Source of the DNA: Globodera rostochiensis
Taxonomy: Eukaryota > Nematoda > Chromadorea > Rhabditida > Heteroderidae
Length of the DNA stretch: 64,000 nt
Direction of reading: 5' to 3'
Assembly (NCBI GenBank): GCA_018350325.1
Contig: JAEVLN010000008.1
Coordinates: 2,170,001 to 2,234,000, forward strand
Position 1 is the first letter of the stretch. Every line of letters starts with the position of its first letter. The notes beneath the pieces were generated by a model, which was not told where the DNA came from, ran no database searches, and saw only the letters and a list, made by a program, of their open reading frames with translations. Positions 43,216-55,477 of the stretch are shown one piece after another. Both the position numbers and the translations under genes were made by a program.

Positions 43216-46200
43216 TTATTGCCTTCGTCTTGGCGGCGGGGGCATTGTGGGCAAAGGAGGCGGAAACGGCGAAAATTGCGGCATTGTCGGCGTGCATCGA
43301 TAACGGCTTGAGTCGACGACCGAATGAATGCTTCTGAAATGATTGGCCAAATTGGCTTTGTTTAATCGACTTCAAAGGCACTTACTCATTGCCGGCAAAA
43401 GATGAAATACTGTACTCGCTGGAGGGCAAATTCCTCAACAGCGCTCGTCTCATCATCGCCGCCTCCCCGGAAGCGAAGTGAATGTTGGCAGGACGACAGG
43501 CAACGAATGATCTTACAATATTTGTTAATTTAAATGGGCAACATTCAAATCGGAGACCTTTTTTCGCTGCCATTCTTTGTCGGCTCTTCCGGGTCCGCGT
43601 ATTCGTCGCTTTCTTCTTCCACACTTCGGCTGATCAGCGCCCGATTCCCCCCGTTGTGTTCGATCACCAATTTGGCAATATCCATTAGCTCTTTGCCTTC
43701 TTCCCTTTCGCGGGCCATTTTCGTTTTGGGACGGAAGCAGTGATTGGGAGGGATCTTTTGGGTGATGGCAAATTGAACTGCGAAAACACTCGCCGAAGGT
43801 CACCTTTTTGTGCGGAATCCTCGCGGTTTCCATCGTTCGTCGAGCACTTTTCAGCAACAATTGGAGAAGAGCCGAGTTAGACTGGTCACTGGAACAGGAC
43901 GTGGAGGAGAGCGTAGTGGGCGAACGGGGGGAGTGCTGCTTCAACTTGCAGGGACGCCGAAAACGAAAGAGCAGGAAGAAGCAGAAGCAGAGCAGGGCAC
44001 AGCTCAGAAGGACCACAGAGCAGATTATCGCTGCAGGGGGAGGGAGTGTTTGAGGGGCGCCGGAGGGGAGAAGACGAAGTTGAAGGAGTGCAAGAAACAA
44101 TGAGAAGGAAACAATTAATGAATGCCCTCTCCTCGCCTATTAAGAGGCAACTCCTTTCCAGCCATCGCTTCTGTTCATCTTCCTCTGCGTGTTCAACCGT
44201 GAAAGTGTCACTTTTTGCAGGCAAAATTGAATTGTGTTCATCGACGCGTTTTGAAGCGGGTTCTGAAGAAAAGAGCAAAATCTGAAGAATCCTTTCTGTT
44301 AAGTACCCGACTCTGATTGGATTTCGCTGATCAACAGCAATTTTGCACCGACATCGAAGTGCAATTCCAATCGCACTTTTATGGCAATTCGATGAGGAAT
44401 GGGAATTCGAAGCCAACGAGCGGTTTCAACACGTAAATCTGCAGGCACATCAAACTGAACGAAAATGCTTTTTGAACTATTGTAAATTCAAAATGGTCAG
44501 CGGGTATTTGCATTGCCTGAACAACTCTCGCGGAGAAGTCATCGCCGAGGGGGGCAAAATGGACACGGGCGAGGCGGAAAAGATGGGCCCCACCTCTTCG
44601 GAAGTTGGAGGTGTGCAGCAGAAGGGCGGAGAAGTTTTGCGCTCTCGAGAAGAGCAGCTGGATTGAGACGAACGGAGCTGTAAGGGGGGGGGGGGGTGTC
44701 GTCAACCTTCGAGAGGGGAGGGGTGTCCGGGGGGTGGGAGCGGTGTCGACCAGGGTGTCTTCCTTCGACTGAGGGGAGGGGGGGGGGGGGGTGTCCTCAA
44801 CCTTCGACTGAGAGGGGGGGGGGGGGGGGGTCGGGGGTGGGGGCGTTCGGGGGGTGGGGGTGTCCGGGGTCCTCAACCTTCGACTGAGAGGGGGGGGGTC
44901 CGGGGGTGGGGGCTCGGGGGGTGGGGGTGTCCGGGGGGTTGGGGGTGTCCCAACCTTCGACTGAGAGGGGGGGGGGGTCCTGGGTGGTGGGTGCGGTGTC
45001 GACCAACGGGGGGGGGGGGTGTCCTCCTTCGACTGAGAGGGAGGGGGGGGGGGGGTGTCCTCAACCTTGACTGAGAGGGGGGGGGGTCCGGGGGTGTCCT
45101 GGGTGGTGGGGGCGGTGTCGACCAACGGGGGGGGGGGGGTCCGGGGGTGGGGGCGTTCGGGGGCTGGGGGTGTCCGGGGGGTTGGGGTGTCCTCAACCTT
45201 CGACTGAGAAGGGGGGGGGGTCCGGGGGTGTCCTGGGTGGTGGGGCGGTGGGGGCGGTGTCGACCAACGGGGGGGGGGTGTCCGGGGGTGGGGGTGTCCC
45301 GGAGGGGGGGGGGGGGGAAGGGTCCGGGGGGGGGGGGGTGTCCGGGGGGGGGGGGCGATGTCGACCAACGGGGGGGGGGGGGGGTAGGGGTGTCGACCTC
45401 CAAATAAAGTAACTGACTGACTGTGCTTACCTAGCAGTTCTTCGGGCCTCCAGCCAACCCAACCTTCGGATCTCTCCTCAAAATTGTCCTCTCCGACTGT
45501 CCCATCGAACAGACGGCCAATCCCTCCACGAAGCAAAGAATTGGCCAAATCTCCGCTTCCATTCTTCGCTTCCATCGTCGTTCCGTCATAACTCGAATCG
45601 CGCAGGTCGAGTGCATCGGCGAACGATCCAGACGGTGCGGCATAGGCGAGAAGAGACTCTGCGATTATTGGCATTGGGGGAGGGGGGCAAAAGTTGAAGC
45701 AAAAGAAACGACCTTTGTATTCGCATCCGAAAAGCTCAAATCGGAGACAAACGGTGCGGACCGATTCACTGACGGGAATCAGACGGACGAATTTGGCGAT
45801 AATTGCACCGTCCAAAAGTCGTAAAACGGCATTTTGAGTGTCCGAATTTCCACGGATGATCTGAATGAACAATTCGAACTCAAATCATTCCGCCAATAAT
45901 GGGTTCAACATTCCATACAGTTGATCTGACGGCCCCAAATACATTTTGCCTAATTATTGTTAAATATTTTGCTCTTTTTCCCCTCCGATTGCCTCTCTTC
46001 CGTTTTTCCGAATACTTTTAGGCTGGGATTCCCCGACCCCGATCCCCGGTCCCCGACCCCGATCCCCGAGTTCAGAGTATTCCCCCCCCCCTCCCAATTC
46101 TTTCATTTTCCTTTTTCTGTTCATCCGACGGAAGTCCTTCGCTTCCTTTCCCCGGCCTTCCTTCTTAATTCTTCCCTCATTTTGCATTCCAAACCCTTTG

Positions 46201-49200
46201 ATGGCCTCATGGCCAACCCTCCCCCCTCTCAACATCCATTTCCCCCCCCCCAACATTTGCAGCATTCGTCGGCCAAAGAATGGACAAAATTCATTTTGCA
46301 AAAGTGGAGGAAATTGCTCGGCACTCTTTCCCCGTTGCGCATTTCACAACCAATTTCACTCATCCGTTGGGGGGGGGGGGGGCTAAAAGACCAAATTTGG
46401 CGCGGCGCCAGGCTTTTCAAGTCACCTCGGAGGCCTAACATCGAAATATTCTGAGAAAGGGTATTTTAAAATAGCGAATAATGGTCGGTGTTTACATATT
46501 GCTTTTTCGTGCTTCACCTCCGCCGATGGATGCGCGCAAAACATTGTGAGAAAGCAACAACAAAATCTGTATAAATTATTTTTGTGAACTTTCGCACGCC
46601 AACGGCGTAGAAGGTTCGGCAGGCCGCCCAAACTCAAAATGCATTTGCATTTGCCCCTTTGCCCAACTCAAATGCATCCCAAAGTGCTTCCCCCCCCCAT
46701 TCCTCCACTCCCCCCGCCCCTCCCTCCAGGGGTGTCCTCTTCTTCGCATTCACCCCACTCCCCCCCCCACCCCCCGAACAACAACGACGACAACGGTCGT
46801 CGGCCTTGACTTCATCCCCGGCATAAATAATCATCATTGATGGCGAGTAGCAGCAACAGCAGCAGATGGGTGGGGGGGGGGAGGGGGGATTGACGGGTGG
46901 GGGGGGGGGGGGGGACGAATGGATTTGGAGTGGAAGAACACATTCATGTCTAAGACAGTCAGTCACTCAATCTCAACGGATTTATCGCCACTCAATCTCT
47001 TTCTGCTGTTCTTCGCGAGAACGCAACGATGGGACGAAAGAAGGGCCATTTCAAATTCAAACGGCGTTTTTGGCGCCACCGCCTTGGAAAGTCCGACTCA
47101 TTCCCGTTGCTAAGGACGGATCAGATGCCGTATCAAATGGCCAAATGTAATCCGTCGGGGGGAGAGAATCCAATGTAAATAAATCCCTCCCTCAGGGGGG
47201 GGGGGGAATCCCATCCCTCAGGGGCGGAGGGGGGGGGGGGAAATCCCTCCCTCAGGGAGGGGGGGGGGAATCCATCCCTCAGGGGCGGGGGGGGGGGGAA
47301 ATCCCTCCCTCAGGGGGGGGGGGGGAATCCATCCCTCAGGGGGGGGGCAATCCCTCCCTCAAGGGGCGGGGGCAATCCCTCCCTCAGGGGGGGGGGGGGG
47401 ATCCCTCCCTCAGGGGGGGGGGGGAATCCATCCCTCAGGGGGCGGGGGGGGGGGAAAATCCTCCCTCAGGGGGGGGGGGGGGAATCCATCCCTCAGGGGT
47501 GGGGGCAATCCCTCCCTCAGGGGCGGGGGCAATCCCTCCCTCAGGGGGGGGGGGAATCCCTCCCTCAGGGGGGGGGGGAATCCATCCCTCAAAGGGCGGG
47601 GGGGGGGGAAATCCCTCCCTCAGGGGGGGGGGGGGGAAACCAACCCTCAGGGGGTGGGGGCAATCCCTCCCTCAGGGGGCGGGGGGGGGGAAATCCCTCC
47701 ATCTCTGACCGACCTCATTGCCATGCGCGTCTCTGTAACGTGCCCACCGGTTCAGCGACTCTCTCCAATACTCGATCATGTAACCCTGCGGATATTCCAT
47801 TCCTCGACCCTTGTCCCATCGGCCCTGGGTTCGGACCTATAACAACACAACATTCCGATCAGAATCAACCGATCAGCAAGCATTGCCCACCCCGGTGATC
47901 ACGTGCTCCTCCTGCAGTTCCACTTGAATCCATTCGTGTGAGGTGGCGTTGATCTGATTCTGAGGGCACCAAGCTCCGCTTCCCGTCTCACTGTTCAGCC
48001 TACAAAATGAATGGAACACAATTTGCTTCGTATTTGTTACTCTCCAGCCCCCCCCCTCCCCCCCCCCCTCATTTGTGTCCATCAGAGCGCGAAATTGGAT
48101 GGATCGGGGGGGGGGGGAGGGGGAGTTGTATCGAACGAATGGCGTGCCGACATCCATTCATTCAGCCCCCTAATTTGAATTTGGCGAGCATTGACTTTCT
48201 TTCACGCGCTCAACACAAATTATAATTAGTGAATGTGTTGGTTGGGAAATGCATCTCACAACAATCGGTTCTCAAATTCAAAATTCCTTCTTTTTGTGCG
48301 CGACAGAAAGCGGCTAATTACAAAAGGACCCGGGGGGGAGGACTTTCGACAGAATTCGAAACGACGTGCAAATTGATGGGGGGGGGGGGGTCCGTAAAAA
48401 CCCGTACGGACCCCGGCCCGTGTCCGATCTCTAATTGACATTATGCGAGAAGTGTTGGCTGTTTCTGCAAACCTCGCATTTATTGGGCCCGTGCTGAGCG
48501 GGTCGAAAGAAGAAGAAACTGACAGCTGCTCGTCTCCAACGCGTCCGGATTCCATGCCCAACGCCCGGCCACAATGTTCTGAACGAAGGATTTATATGAA
48601 AAAGCTTTTACACTTTTCAAAATCGTTTATTTTGCTTCCAAATTGACAGAAGGCTGTGCCAAGGAATAATAATGTTTTAAAACTTTCCGTTTCCTTTGCC
48701 CATTTCTCATTGGGTGAGTGAGGGAAGTCATCTTCCCCCCCCCCCCCCCCCCCCCCCCGAGGTCCCCCGCCTCCCCCCCCCCCGGGGGCCCCCCCCCGTT
48801 CCCCGGGCATCCGTTTCTAATCTCTCCATTCATCACAGCTCATTTGCGCATTTCGGCGCCAATAAATTCCCCCCCCCCCCGCGGGGGTGTCCGTCGCCCG
48901 TCCCTTTGCCCCATAAAACTTTTGGGTTTTGTCGCTCTTTGCCTCCCCCCCCCCTTCCTTCTGCTGCTGCTGTCTTTGCTCCCTTTTGCATTTTTTAAGA
49001 ACGAATTTGGGGGGGGGGGGTTCCAAGTTTTAATCTTCATTCTGTGAGGCAAACCCATCGAATGAGTGAAAAATGGGCTTCTTATGGTCCGGAGAGTCTC
49101 TTCCCCCCCCCACCCCCAACCCTTCGGCGGTCCATAATTTCGGCCCCCAAGGTCTCCCTCCCCCCCCCGCCATTCGAAGCCATTAAATTGGAGAAAAGGA

Positions 49201-51393
49201 TTTATTATATGCCTTCCATTATCGTCCCCTTTCAGCATAATTCTTCATTTTTTTCTCTTTTCGTGTTTTAGCCCACTCAAAAAGTCCATTGGGGGGAAAG
49301 AAACCATTTTTCTCATTCTCCGGCGGAGGTTCTGCAATTATTCCCCCCCCCCGGCGCCCTCTTCTGTCCCCTCCAGGGCTCTTTCTTCCCTTCTTTCTTT
49401 TGGAGCACCTTTTGACCTTTGCCATTCATTCATTGGATTCAACCAAAGCTTAAGAAGGGAACGAATGTTTTATGATTTTGTCATAATAATAAAAGAATTT
49501 AAATTGAACAAAAACATAATAAATAATTTGGCAATTTCCAACAGATTAATAAGCGAAGGGATGGACTTGGCCATTTGCCGACAAATATAAAAGCCTAACG
49601 AAGAGAGTCGGGCGAAGGGACGGCGGAGGATTAAATTAAATCATTGCGCAACCCATCGGCCCCCCTTTTCCCCAACCAACGAATCTTTTCTTTCTCTTTT
49701 TGAGACCAATAATCAAAAAAACATTTTTTTTGGAAATTTTTCATTTCTCACCCGACCACTCACTATCCATCCCTCTGTCTCTCTCCCTAAAATATTTCTT
49801 TTGCTTTGTTTGTTCTCTTTACCCATTCTAAAATATGTATTTACTCTCCAAAAGGGTGAATTAATTTGCTCTGTCACGCAATTTGATCTTTCTTCCTTCA
49901 TCTTCACTCATCCGATCTGCTGCTATTGTGGGAAGATAATGGGAAAGGGGAAAGCGGATGTGCAAAAGAATAGGGGGGGGGGGGGGAATTGTTGAGGAAT
50001 TCGTCGAGAATAATGAATTCCGATCGATCTGATTTTCCGGCACAATAGGCAAGAAAAAAACGAAAACAGAAAGGAAAAAGTCTCCATCACCGGCTGCTGC
50101 AAATGCCATAATCCTCTCCTCCGACCACCATTCGGCTCTTTTTTCTTTATTTTTCGGCGAAAATGACTGCGCGGGATAGGGATTATCCCTCCCAATCAGA
50201 CGGAAATGTTCTGCAAAAGCCAAATGAAAGGGTAGAAAGAATGGCTCTTCGACTAGAGGTCCAGCAGTTCCTTCCACCCATTCATTTTGCCAATTCCTTC
50301 CACCCACCCATTCATTTTGCCAATTCCTTCCACCCACCCATTCATTTTGCCAATTCCTTCCACCCACCCATTCATTTTGCCAATTCCTTCCACCCACCCA
50401 TTCATTTTGCCAATTCCTTCCACCCACCCACTCATTTTGCCAATTCCTTTTTCTCGTTTTCTGTCTGCCATTGAATGCCTTCGGCGCTTTGATAATGGGG
50501 TCAAACCTCCAACACTTCGAAGTGTCAACGGCCGGTCGTTCCCCATAACTCACAACAATTGTTCGTTTATTTATCCGTTGGATTGGACTTCTGAAGAGTA
50601 CGTCGGTCGGAATATTTGGATAGGTTCGATTCGGATGAGAAATGTATTCGATGAATTGTCAGAAAGAGGCGATTGGTGTGGACGGACCGGTGGGAGGGGG
50701 GGGGGGGGGGGGGGGGAAGGAGAAGAGCGGGCAGTTCAATCAGTTACGGTGGACGGAATGAATTCGCTTTCCTTCATTCCATTTCTAAGCTTTAATGATG
50801 GAATGTGTGAAAGCCTAAGGAAAAAGAAGACATTTGAATGATCGTTTAGGCAAAGGCGGCAAAAAGAAAGAAAGAAAAAGAAAGTGGAGGAGTTCAGCCA
50901 GCAAATGAAGTGGCTGATTTGTGAGGTGTGAAAGGCGGGGAATGAGTGATGGATGAACTTCTGGGAAAGGGCCATCAGCAAAAAGAAGCACAATAAATTG
51001 GGGGGAATGGAATCCCAATTAAATTTTCCGTCCTTTACATCAAAAGCATCGACCAAATGCCGCCAAAGGATCGGCCGGTGCCTGCACTAATCCGACCGAT
51101 CTCTTCTATTTTGCCAAATAATTGGTCGTAACCACCAAAGCCGAGGGCATTCTCTCCAATAATGAATCTTTTCTCAAAGGAACTCAAAAAGTTTTGTTCC
51201 ATTCAATGGCATTCAATTAAATTCACTCACCGACGTCCAACCCGGCGGCACTTTTGCCACAGTCAAATGCCAATAAATTTAGGAGAAGAGCAGCAAGAAA
51301 GGCTGATGAATGGCCTTTGCCGCTGAATGAGTCGCATTTTCGTGTGGACATTTGCGTCCTCTGACGTCGTCCAACATTCGCTGGTGTCGCCAT
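43216..51393 (-). CDS. Discoidin-domain receptor-like protein lacking a kinase domain
   Basis: Type I membrane protein with the DDR ectodomain, which in DDRs binds collagen. The first exon (51393 to about 51230) gives MATPANVGRRQRTQMSTRK and a signal segment SSAFLAALLLNLLAFDCGKS, ending at a GTGAGT donor. Phase 1 joins it to EHCGRALGMESGRVGDEQLS (about 48590-48530). The discoidin domain continues with LNSETGSGAWCPQNQINATS, HEWIQVELQEEHVITGV, VRTQGRWDKGRGMEYPQGYM with IEYWRES (about 47835-47770), IIRGNSDTQNAVLR and KFVRLIPVSESVRTVCLRFE. The DS-like domain has DLRDSSYDG, LLRGGIGRLFDGTVGEDNF, SIQLLFSRAQNFSALLLHTS, FDVPADLRVETARWLRIPIP and KVRLELHFDVGAKLLLISEI. The TM is AAIICSVVLLSCALLCFCFF (about 44040-43980). 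A juxtamembrane tail of about 200 residues ends PPPLPTMPPPPRRRQ with stop at 43216-43218. Two introns hold G-rich minisatellites. Confidence 0.8.
44685..45390. repeat. G-rich minisatellite filling a DDR-like intron
   Basis: Repeats of CCTTCGACTGAGAGGGGGGG, GGTGTCCGGGGGTGGGGGCG and GGTGTCGACCAACGGGGG. On the coding strand it is an unbroken Pro/Thr/Ser/Arg-rich frame in phase with both flanking exons (intron 44678-45430, 753 nt). Confidence 0.85.
47190..47700. repeat. AATCCCTCCCTCAGGGG minisatellite in a DDR-like intron
   Basis: About 20 units of AATCCCTCCCTCAGG or AATCCATCCCTCAGG followed by G runs of 6 to 16. It lies in the 1.85-kb intron between the HGNE and IIRGNSDTQ exons. Confidence 0.88.
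50270..50453. repeat. 30-bp tandem repeat in the first DDR-like intron
   Basis: Six to seven copies of CCAATTCCTTCCACCCACCC plus ATTCATTTTG, nearly identical (one ACTCATT variant). Open in all frames because 30 is divisible by three. Confidence 0.92.
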
Positions 51394-51799
51394 TTTGTCC
51401 GTTCGATAATTTTGTTAATATTTTAATTATTCATTTTGAAAGAGTAAAATGAATGCTTTCTAAGCATTGGGTGGGCAGCGTTTTGTGGGGGCCTTAAGAG
51501 AATATGGCGGACAAAGCAATAATAACAACGTCCATTCATTCGCTCTCCGGCGCTGCTAATTGGGCGTGAGAATTGGGGACGATGAAAATATTCAATTGAA
51601 TGGGCGGGGGGATAATGGAGATGGCTGAGATAATGCAGGACATTGCGAAGAAGAACAATTAATGAGACATGTTTAAAAGGTTCAAATTTCAAATGATTTT
51701 AGATATGAAAGGTCCAAATGATTTTCTGGAGTAGACCAACCAAGTTTGGCGTGGCGTGCGTTTAATGAATGAGCAGAAGAAACTGAAAAGGGAGAGCTG

Positions 51800-52412
51800 A
51801 GTGGGGGGGGGGGGGTCTATGGCCACTGCCGTACCCCCCCCCCCCCCACCCCCCAACTTGCCAACCTCAGCCTTCCTTCCTCACAAATTGGCTCGGAAGT
51901 CAGAAGCGGGGGGAGTGAAGAAAAAAGAAAAAGATTAGTCAGCGCGAGAGTGGGAAGGGGGGGGGGGGGGGACATGACAAGGCACTCGGGGGAAATGTCT
52001 CGCCCATCGGTGATGGTCATCGCCTGTCCGGGTGGGGTGGGGGGATGTGATGGGTGGGGGGGGGGGGGGGAATTATGGGGAGAGGGCGGGGACGGCAGTG
52101 GGCGGGTGAGGGAGGATGAACAGAAATGAGAAGAGCGAAAGTGAGGGGGGGGGGGGAAGAGGAGGACGCTATCGGAAAGGAATAAAGAAGAAGGAAGAAA
52201 ATGGGGAAGGGTGAACGGTTGAGAACAAAAGAGGAGTAGAATGGGAAGAGTAAAGAGAAGCGGTGTGTGGTCACTTAGCTTATTTGCCACGATAGGATGG
52301 GGTGCCACGACCCGATGGGCACGCAATCGAGAGGGGGGGGGGAGGGGGGGGGGGGGGGGGGGAGAAGGGGGGGGGGGAGGAGGGGGGAGGGGAGGAGAGG
52401 GAGGGGGGGGGG
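51800..52412. repeat. Poly-G/poly-C low-complexity region upstream of the DDR-like gene
   Basis: Several G runs of 10-20 bases (for example 51803-51814, 51957-51971, 52338-52362) and a C run at about 51836-51847. The long Pro-rich frames are artefacts. No gene is seen. Confidence 0.8.
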
Positions 52413-54410
52413 GCCATCACCAATATCGCCGTTAAACTTATGGCACCAATTTGGCAGCGCCAAGGCGACTCTTCCTGAAAGGGATAGGAAATGAACATAA
52501 ATGGGAGGTTTATTTTAAAGTAAAAAAATTAAGAAAATAGCACCATTTGATCAGTCAGAAGCCTTCGGTCCCTCCCTGTGGCTTCCCCAACCGATCACCT
52601 AAATATTCTCCCCCCCCCCTCCATCATTTCCTGTTCAAACATTGAATTGGCGCAAACTAAGGGCCTGGGAAAATGATTTCAGTTATGGGAGGGGGTAAAT
52701 AAGCAGTGAAATAATTATAAGGTAAATGATGTCCAACCAATTCCCCCCCCGTCCTTTCTTTTGCAGGTGGTCAAACTGTTGATTGATGCTTTTTACATGA
52801 CTTTGGGGAATATAAAATTACAAAAGCGCACTTTAGGCAACACCAATTACAAATAATATGTGCATAATAAAAAAGCAACAAAAATTGTTGTGAAATGCCC
52901 AAAATTGTTTTGAGAAATGGAAGCGGTTGTTGGGATTGAATCGAGGAGGGGGGAGTGAGGAGGGGGGGGGGGGGGGGGGGGGATTAGTCGAATCGGAGGG
53001 TCAAATGGTTGTAACTCCCCCCCCCCCCCCCCCCCCCCCCCCGTAAAATTGGCATTGGATTTTTGGTCAAAAGTTACACAGTTGCGGATGGGGGAAGGGG
53101 TGTTGAATCGGATGAATTATTCACGCACTTTTTCTTCCTTCAAAAATCCCTCTCCCAACAGCAGAGATTGAATGGAATAAATACCCCTCCCCCCCCCCCC
53201 ACACATCGCTTCCCATTATCCCATTTCTTCCGCCCATTGCTTACATTTGTTTTTTGGCGGGAAATGGCTTCTTCTTCGAGACGGTCCGACGACTGCTCAA
53301 GTCAAAAGCAGTGATGGAAAGATTCTCACATTTGTTTATTATTATTCACATATTCAATAATTTAAATTTTCTTTAAATTTGGGGTAAAGTCGAAGGCTTC
53401 CAAACATTTTCGACCTTTAGTTAATTATAATTGGCGAAGAGTGCAATTCTTCTCCCCGGTCGGTCATCTGTTGGAGTCCAAACAAATCGCACATTTTCCT
53501 TTTCGTCAGAATTTGGAAAGGCCCCCCCCCCTCCCCCCTCAGCTTCCGTTGCCGTCGACTGCAGCTGTGTCTGTTGGAAATGGGAATGAATGCCCACAGA
53601 TTTTTTTGATTTGATCCGAATGAGTGAATAGGCGGGGGGGGCATATTTAAACCCGCCCACACCTCCACTCCAATTCCAATGTGATCTAACGGAAAGAGCC
53701 CCGAAAAAATGATTGGGATAGTCTGGCATCTTTCTCCACTCAAATTGTAAAAGGTTTCCGTCGGATTGAATTCGCCAAAGTGCCCGAGGGCAAGGACAAT
53801 TCAATTGCCTGCAGCAATTTTGCAGATGAAATTCCTTGACTTTCTGATGGAAATAACTCCCAATTTGGGATACTCTTTAAACCCCCCCCCCCCCAATAAA
53901 TTCTCTCCGACCCACCAAAAGAAAGGATTGGTCCATTCTTCTAACGATATTTTAGAAGTGAATGAAAATTGTATTATACAAATTGGGCAAAACAACGCTC
54001 ACTATAGGCCATTTGGCCCTCCGCTGCAAAATGTATGGATCGGATTCCGATTTTCACAAGTGGCGGACGTTGACAATCAAATTGGATAAATAAACAATTT
54101 TTCTGATGTCATCTGAGGCAAAATATGGTCGAGGGACTTAGAACAAAAAGATTCGAATTATTTATTAGCGAATAATTAAAGATTTGGACGCATCGCGCGG
54201 TGACTTCGTCGGTTTTGTTGCTACATCGGGTGTAACGGCGTTTGTCTTTCCTGGCTTTCATTTTTGGTTTGAGGTGGACACAACCGTAACATGTTGTAGA
54301 GATTCGTGGATTGGTTTGATTCGACTTTCAGTTGATAAAAAGGGGTACATATGTGTCAACTCGCTTATCATTTGCGCTTTCCAATACGGTACCCTAAGTA
54401 AATGAAAGCT
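52413..54410. other. Intergenic; one weak exon candidate on the minus strand
   Basis: Contains the longest homopolymers of the window (G at about 52960-52982, C at about 53019-53042). A minus-strand segment at about 53820-53650 follows TGCTGCAG and reads CPCPRALWRIQSDGNLLQFE with WRKMPDYPNHFFGALSVRSH. A second at about 53490-53421 ends RPGRRIALFANYN. Both look more protein-like than their surroundings but I cannot name a family. Confidence 0.3.
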
Positions 54411-54997
54411 CAGGGCAACTTAGGCCTAAACCTAACGAACCCCAAGCCATGGTGGCTTAGGCCTAAGCCTAACGAACCCCAAGCCAGGGTGGCTTAGGCC
54501 TAAGCCTAACGAACCCCAAGCCAGGGTGGCTTAGGCCTAAGCCTAACGAACCCCAAGCCATGGTGGCTTAGGCCTAACCTAACGAACCCCAAGCCATGGT
54601 GGCTTAGGCCTAAGCCTAACGAACCCCAAGCCAGGGTGGCTTAGGCCTAAGCCTAACGAAGGCCTAAGCCAACGAACCCCAAGCCATGGTGGCTTAGGCC
54701 TAAGCCTAACGAACCCTAATCCATGGTGGCTTAGGCCTAAGCCTAACGAACCCTAATCCATGGTGGCTTAGGCCTAAGCCAACGAACCCCAATCCATGGT
54801 GGCTTAGGCCTAAGCCAACGAACCCTAATCCATGGTGGCTTAGGCCTAAACCTAACGAACCCCAATCCATGGTGGCTTAGGCCTAAACCTAACGAACCCC
54901 AATCCATGGTGGCTTAGGCCTAAACCTAACGAACCCCAATCCATGGTGGCTTAGGCCTAAACCTAACGAACCCCAAGCCATGGTGGCTTAGGCCTTG
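54411..54997. repeat. Minisatellite (about 37 bp) built on the TTAGGC telomere hexamer
   Basis: About 16 units of the type GGTGGCTTAGGCCTAAGCCT plus AACGAACCCCAAGCCAT. Each holds TTAGGC directly facing GCCTAAGCCTAA, that is telomere hexamers in head-to-head order. A second palindromic part is AGCCATGGTGGCT. Unit variants carry AATCCATGG, AAGCCAGGG or CCTAAACCTAACG. Confidence 0.9.
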
Positions 54998-55477
54998 AGG
55001 GTTTTAGAACTTTTGAACTAACTTTTTTGTGGTTTTAGGAACTAAAAATCATAGCCCTACTGATGGATGATTGACCAAAATTTGGTGGAATTTAGAGCTT
55101 TTGAAAACATCGATGTTTGCGGTGATTTTTTAAAACAATTTTTTTAAACTTGTTTGCTGAAAAATGTAAAGAACAATTTTGCTTTGAGGAAAAATATTTT
55201 GCTTTTTGATAGAGAATTTTTTTTCTGAGCTCTGTGCAAAAAAAATCAGGAAGATCTGCACACTTAAAAAAAATCGCCCACGTTCGATGTGCGACCAACT
55301 TGATTTTGTGTTTCTTCTTTTTTCAAATGACAGAACGCCAAAGATTTATTATTACTATTCGTTCAAACATTAATTCGATTTTTTTCCTTTTAACACTTAA
55401 ATTATTAATCGGATTTTAATTACTTTTGTTTGCAGGTGGCAGGCACTGCATTATTTGTTTACTTCAGCAATTAAAAA

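Noticed and set aside
44379..45872. 497-codon leftward frame taken as a single proline-rich protein gene
   Set aside because: Its two ends are recognisable DDR exons with good splice sites; the proline-rich middle is best read as a minisatellite intron. The in-frame retention possibility is reported as a finding.
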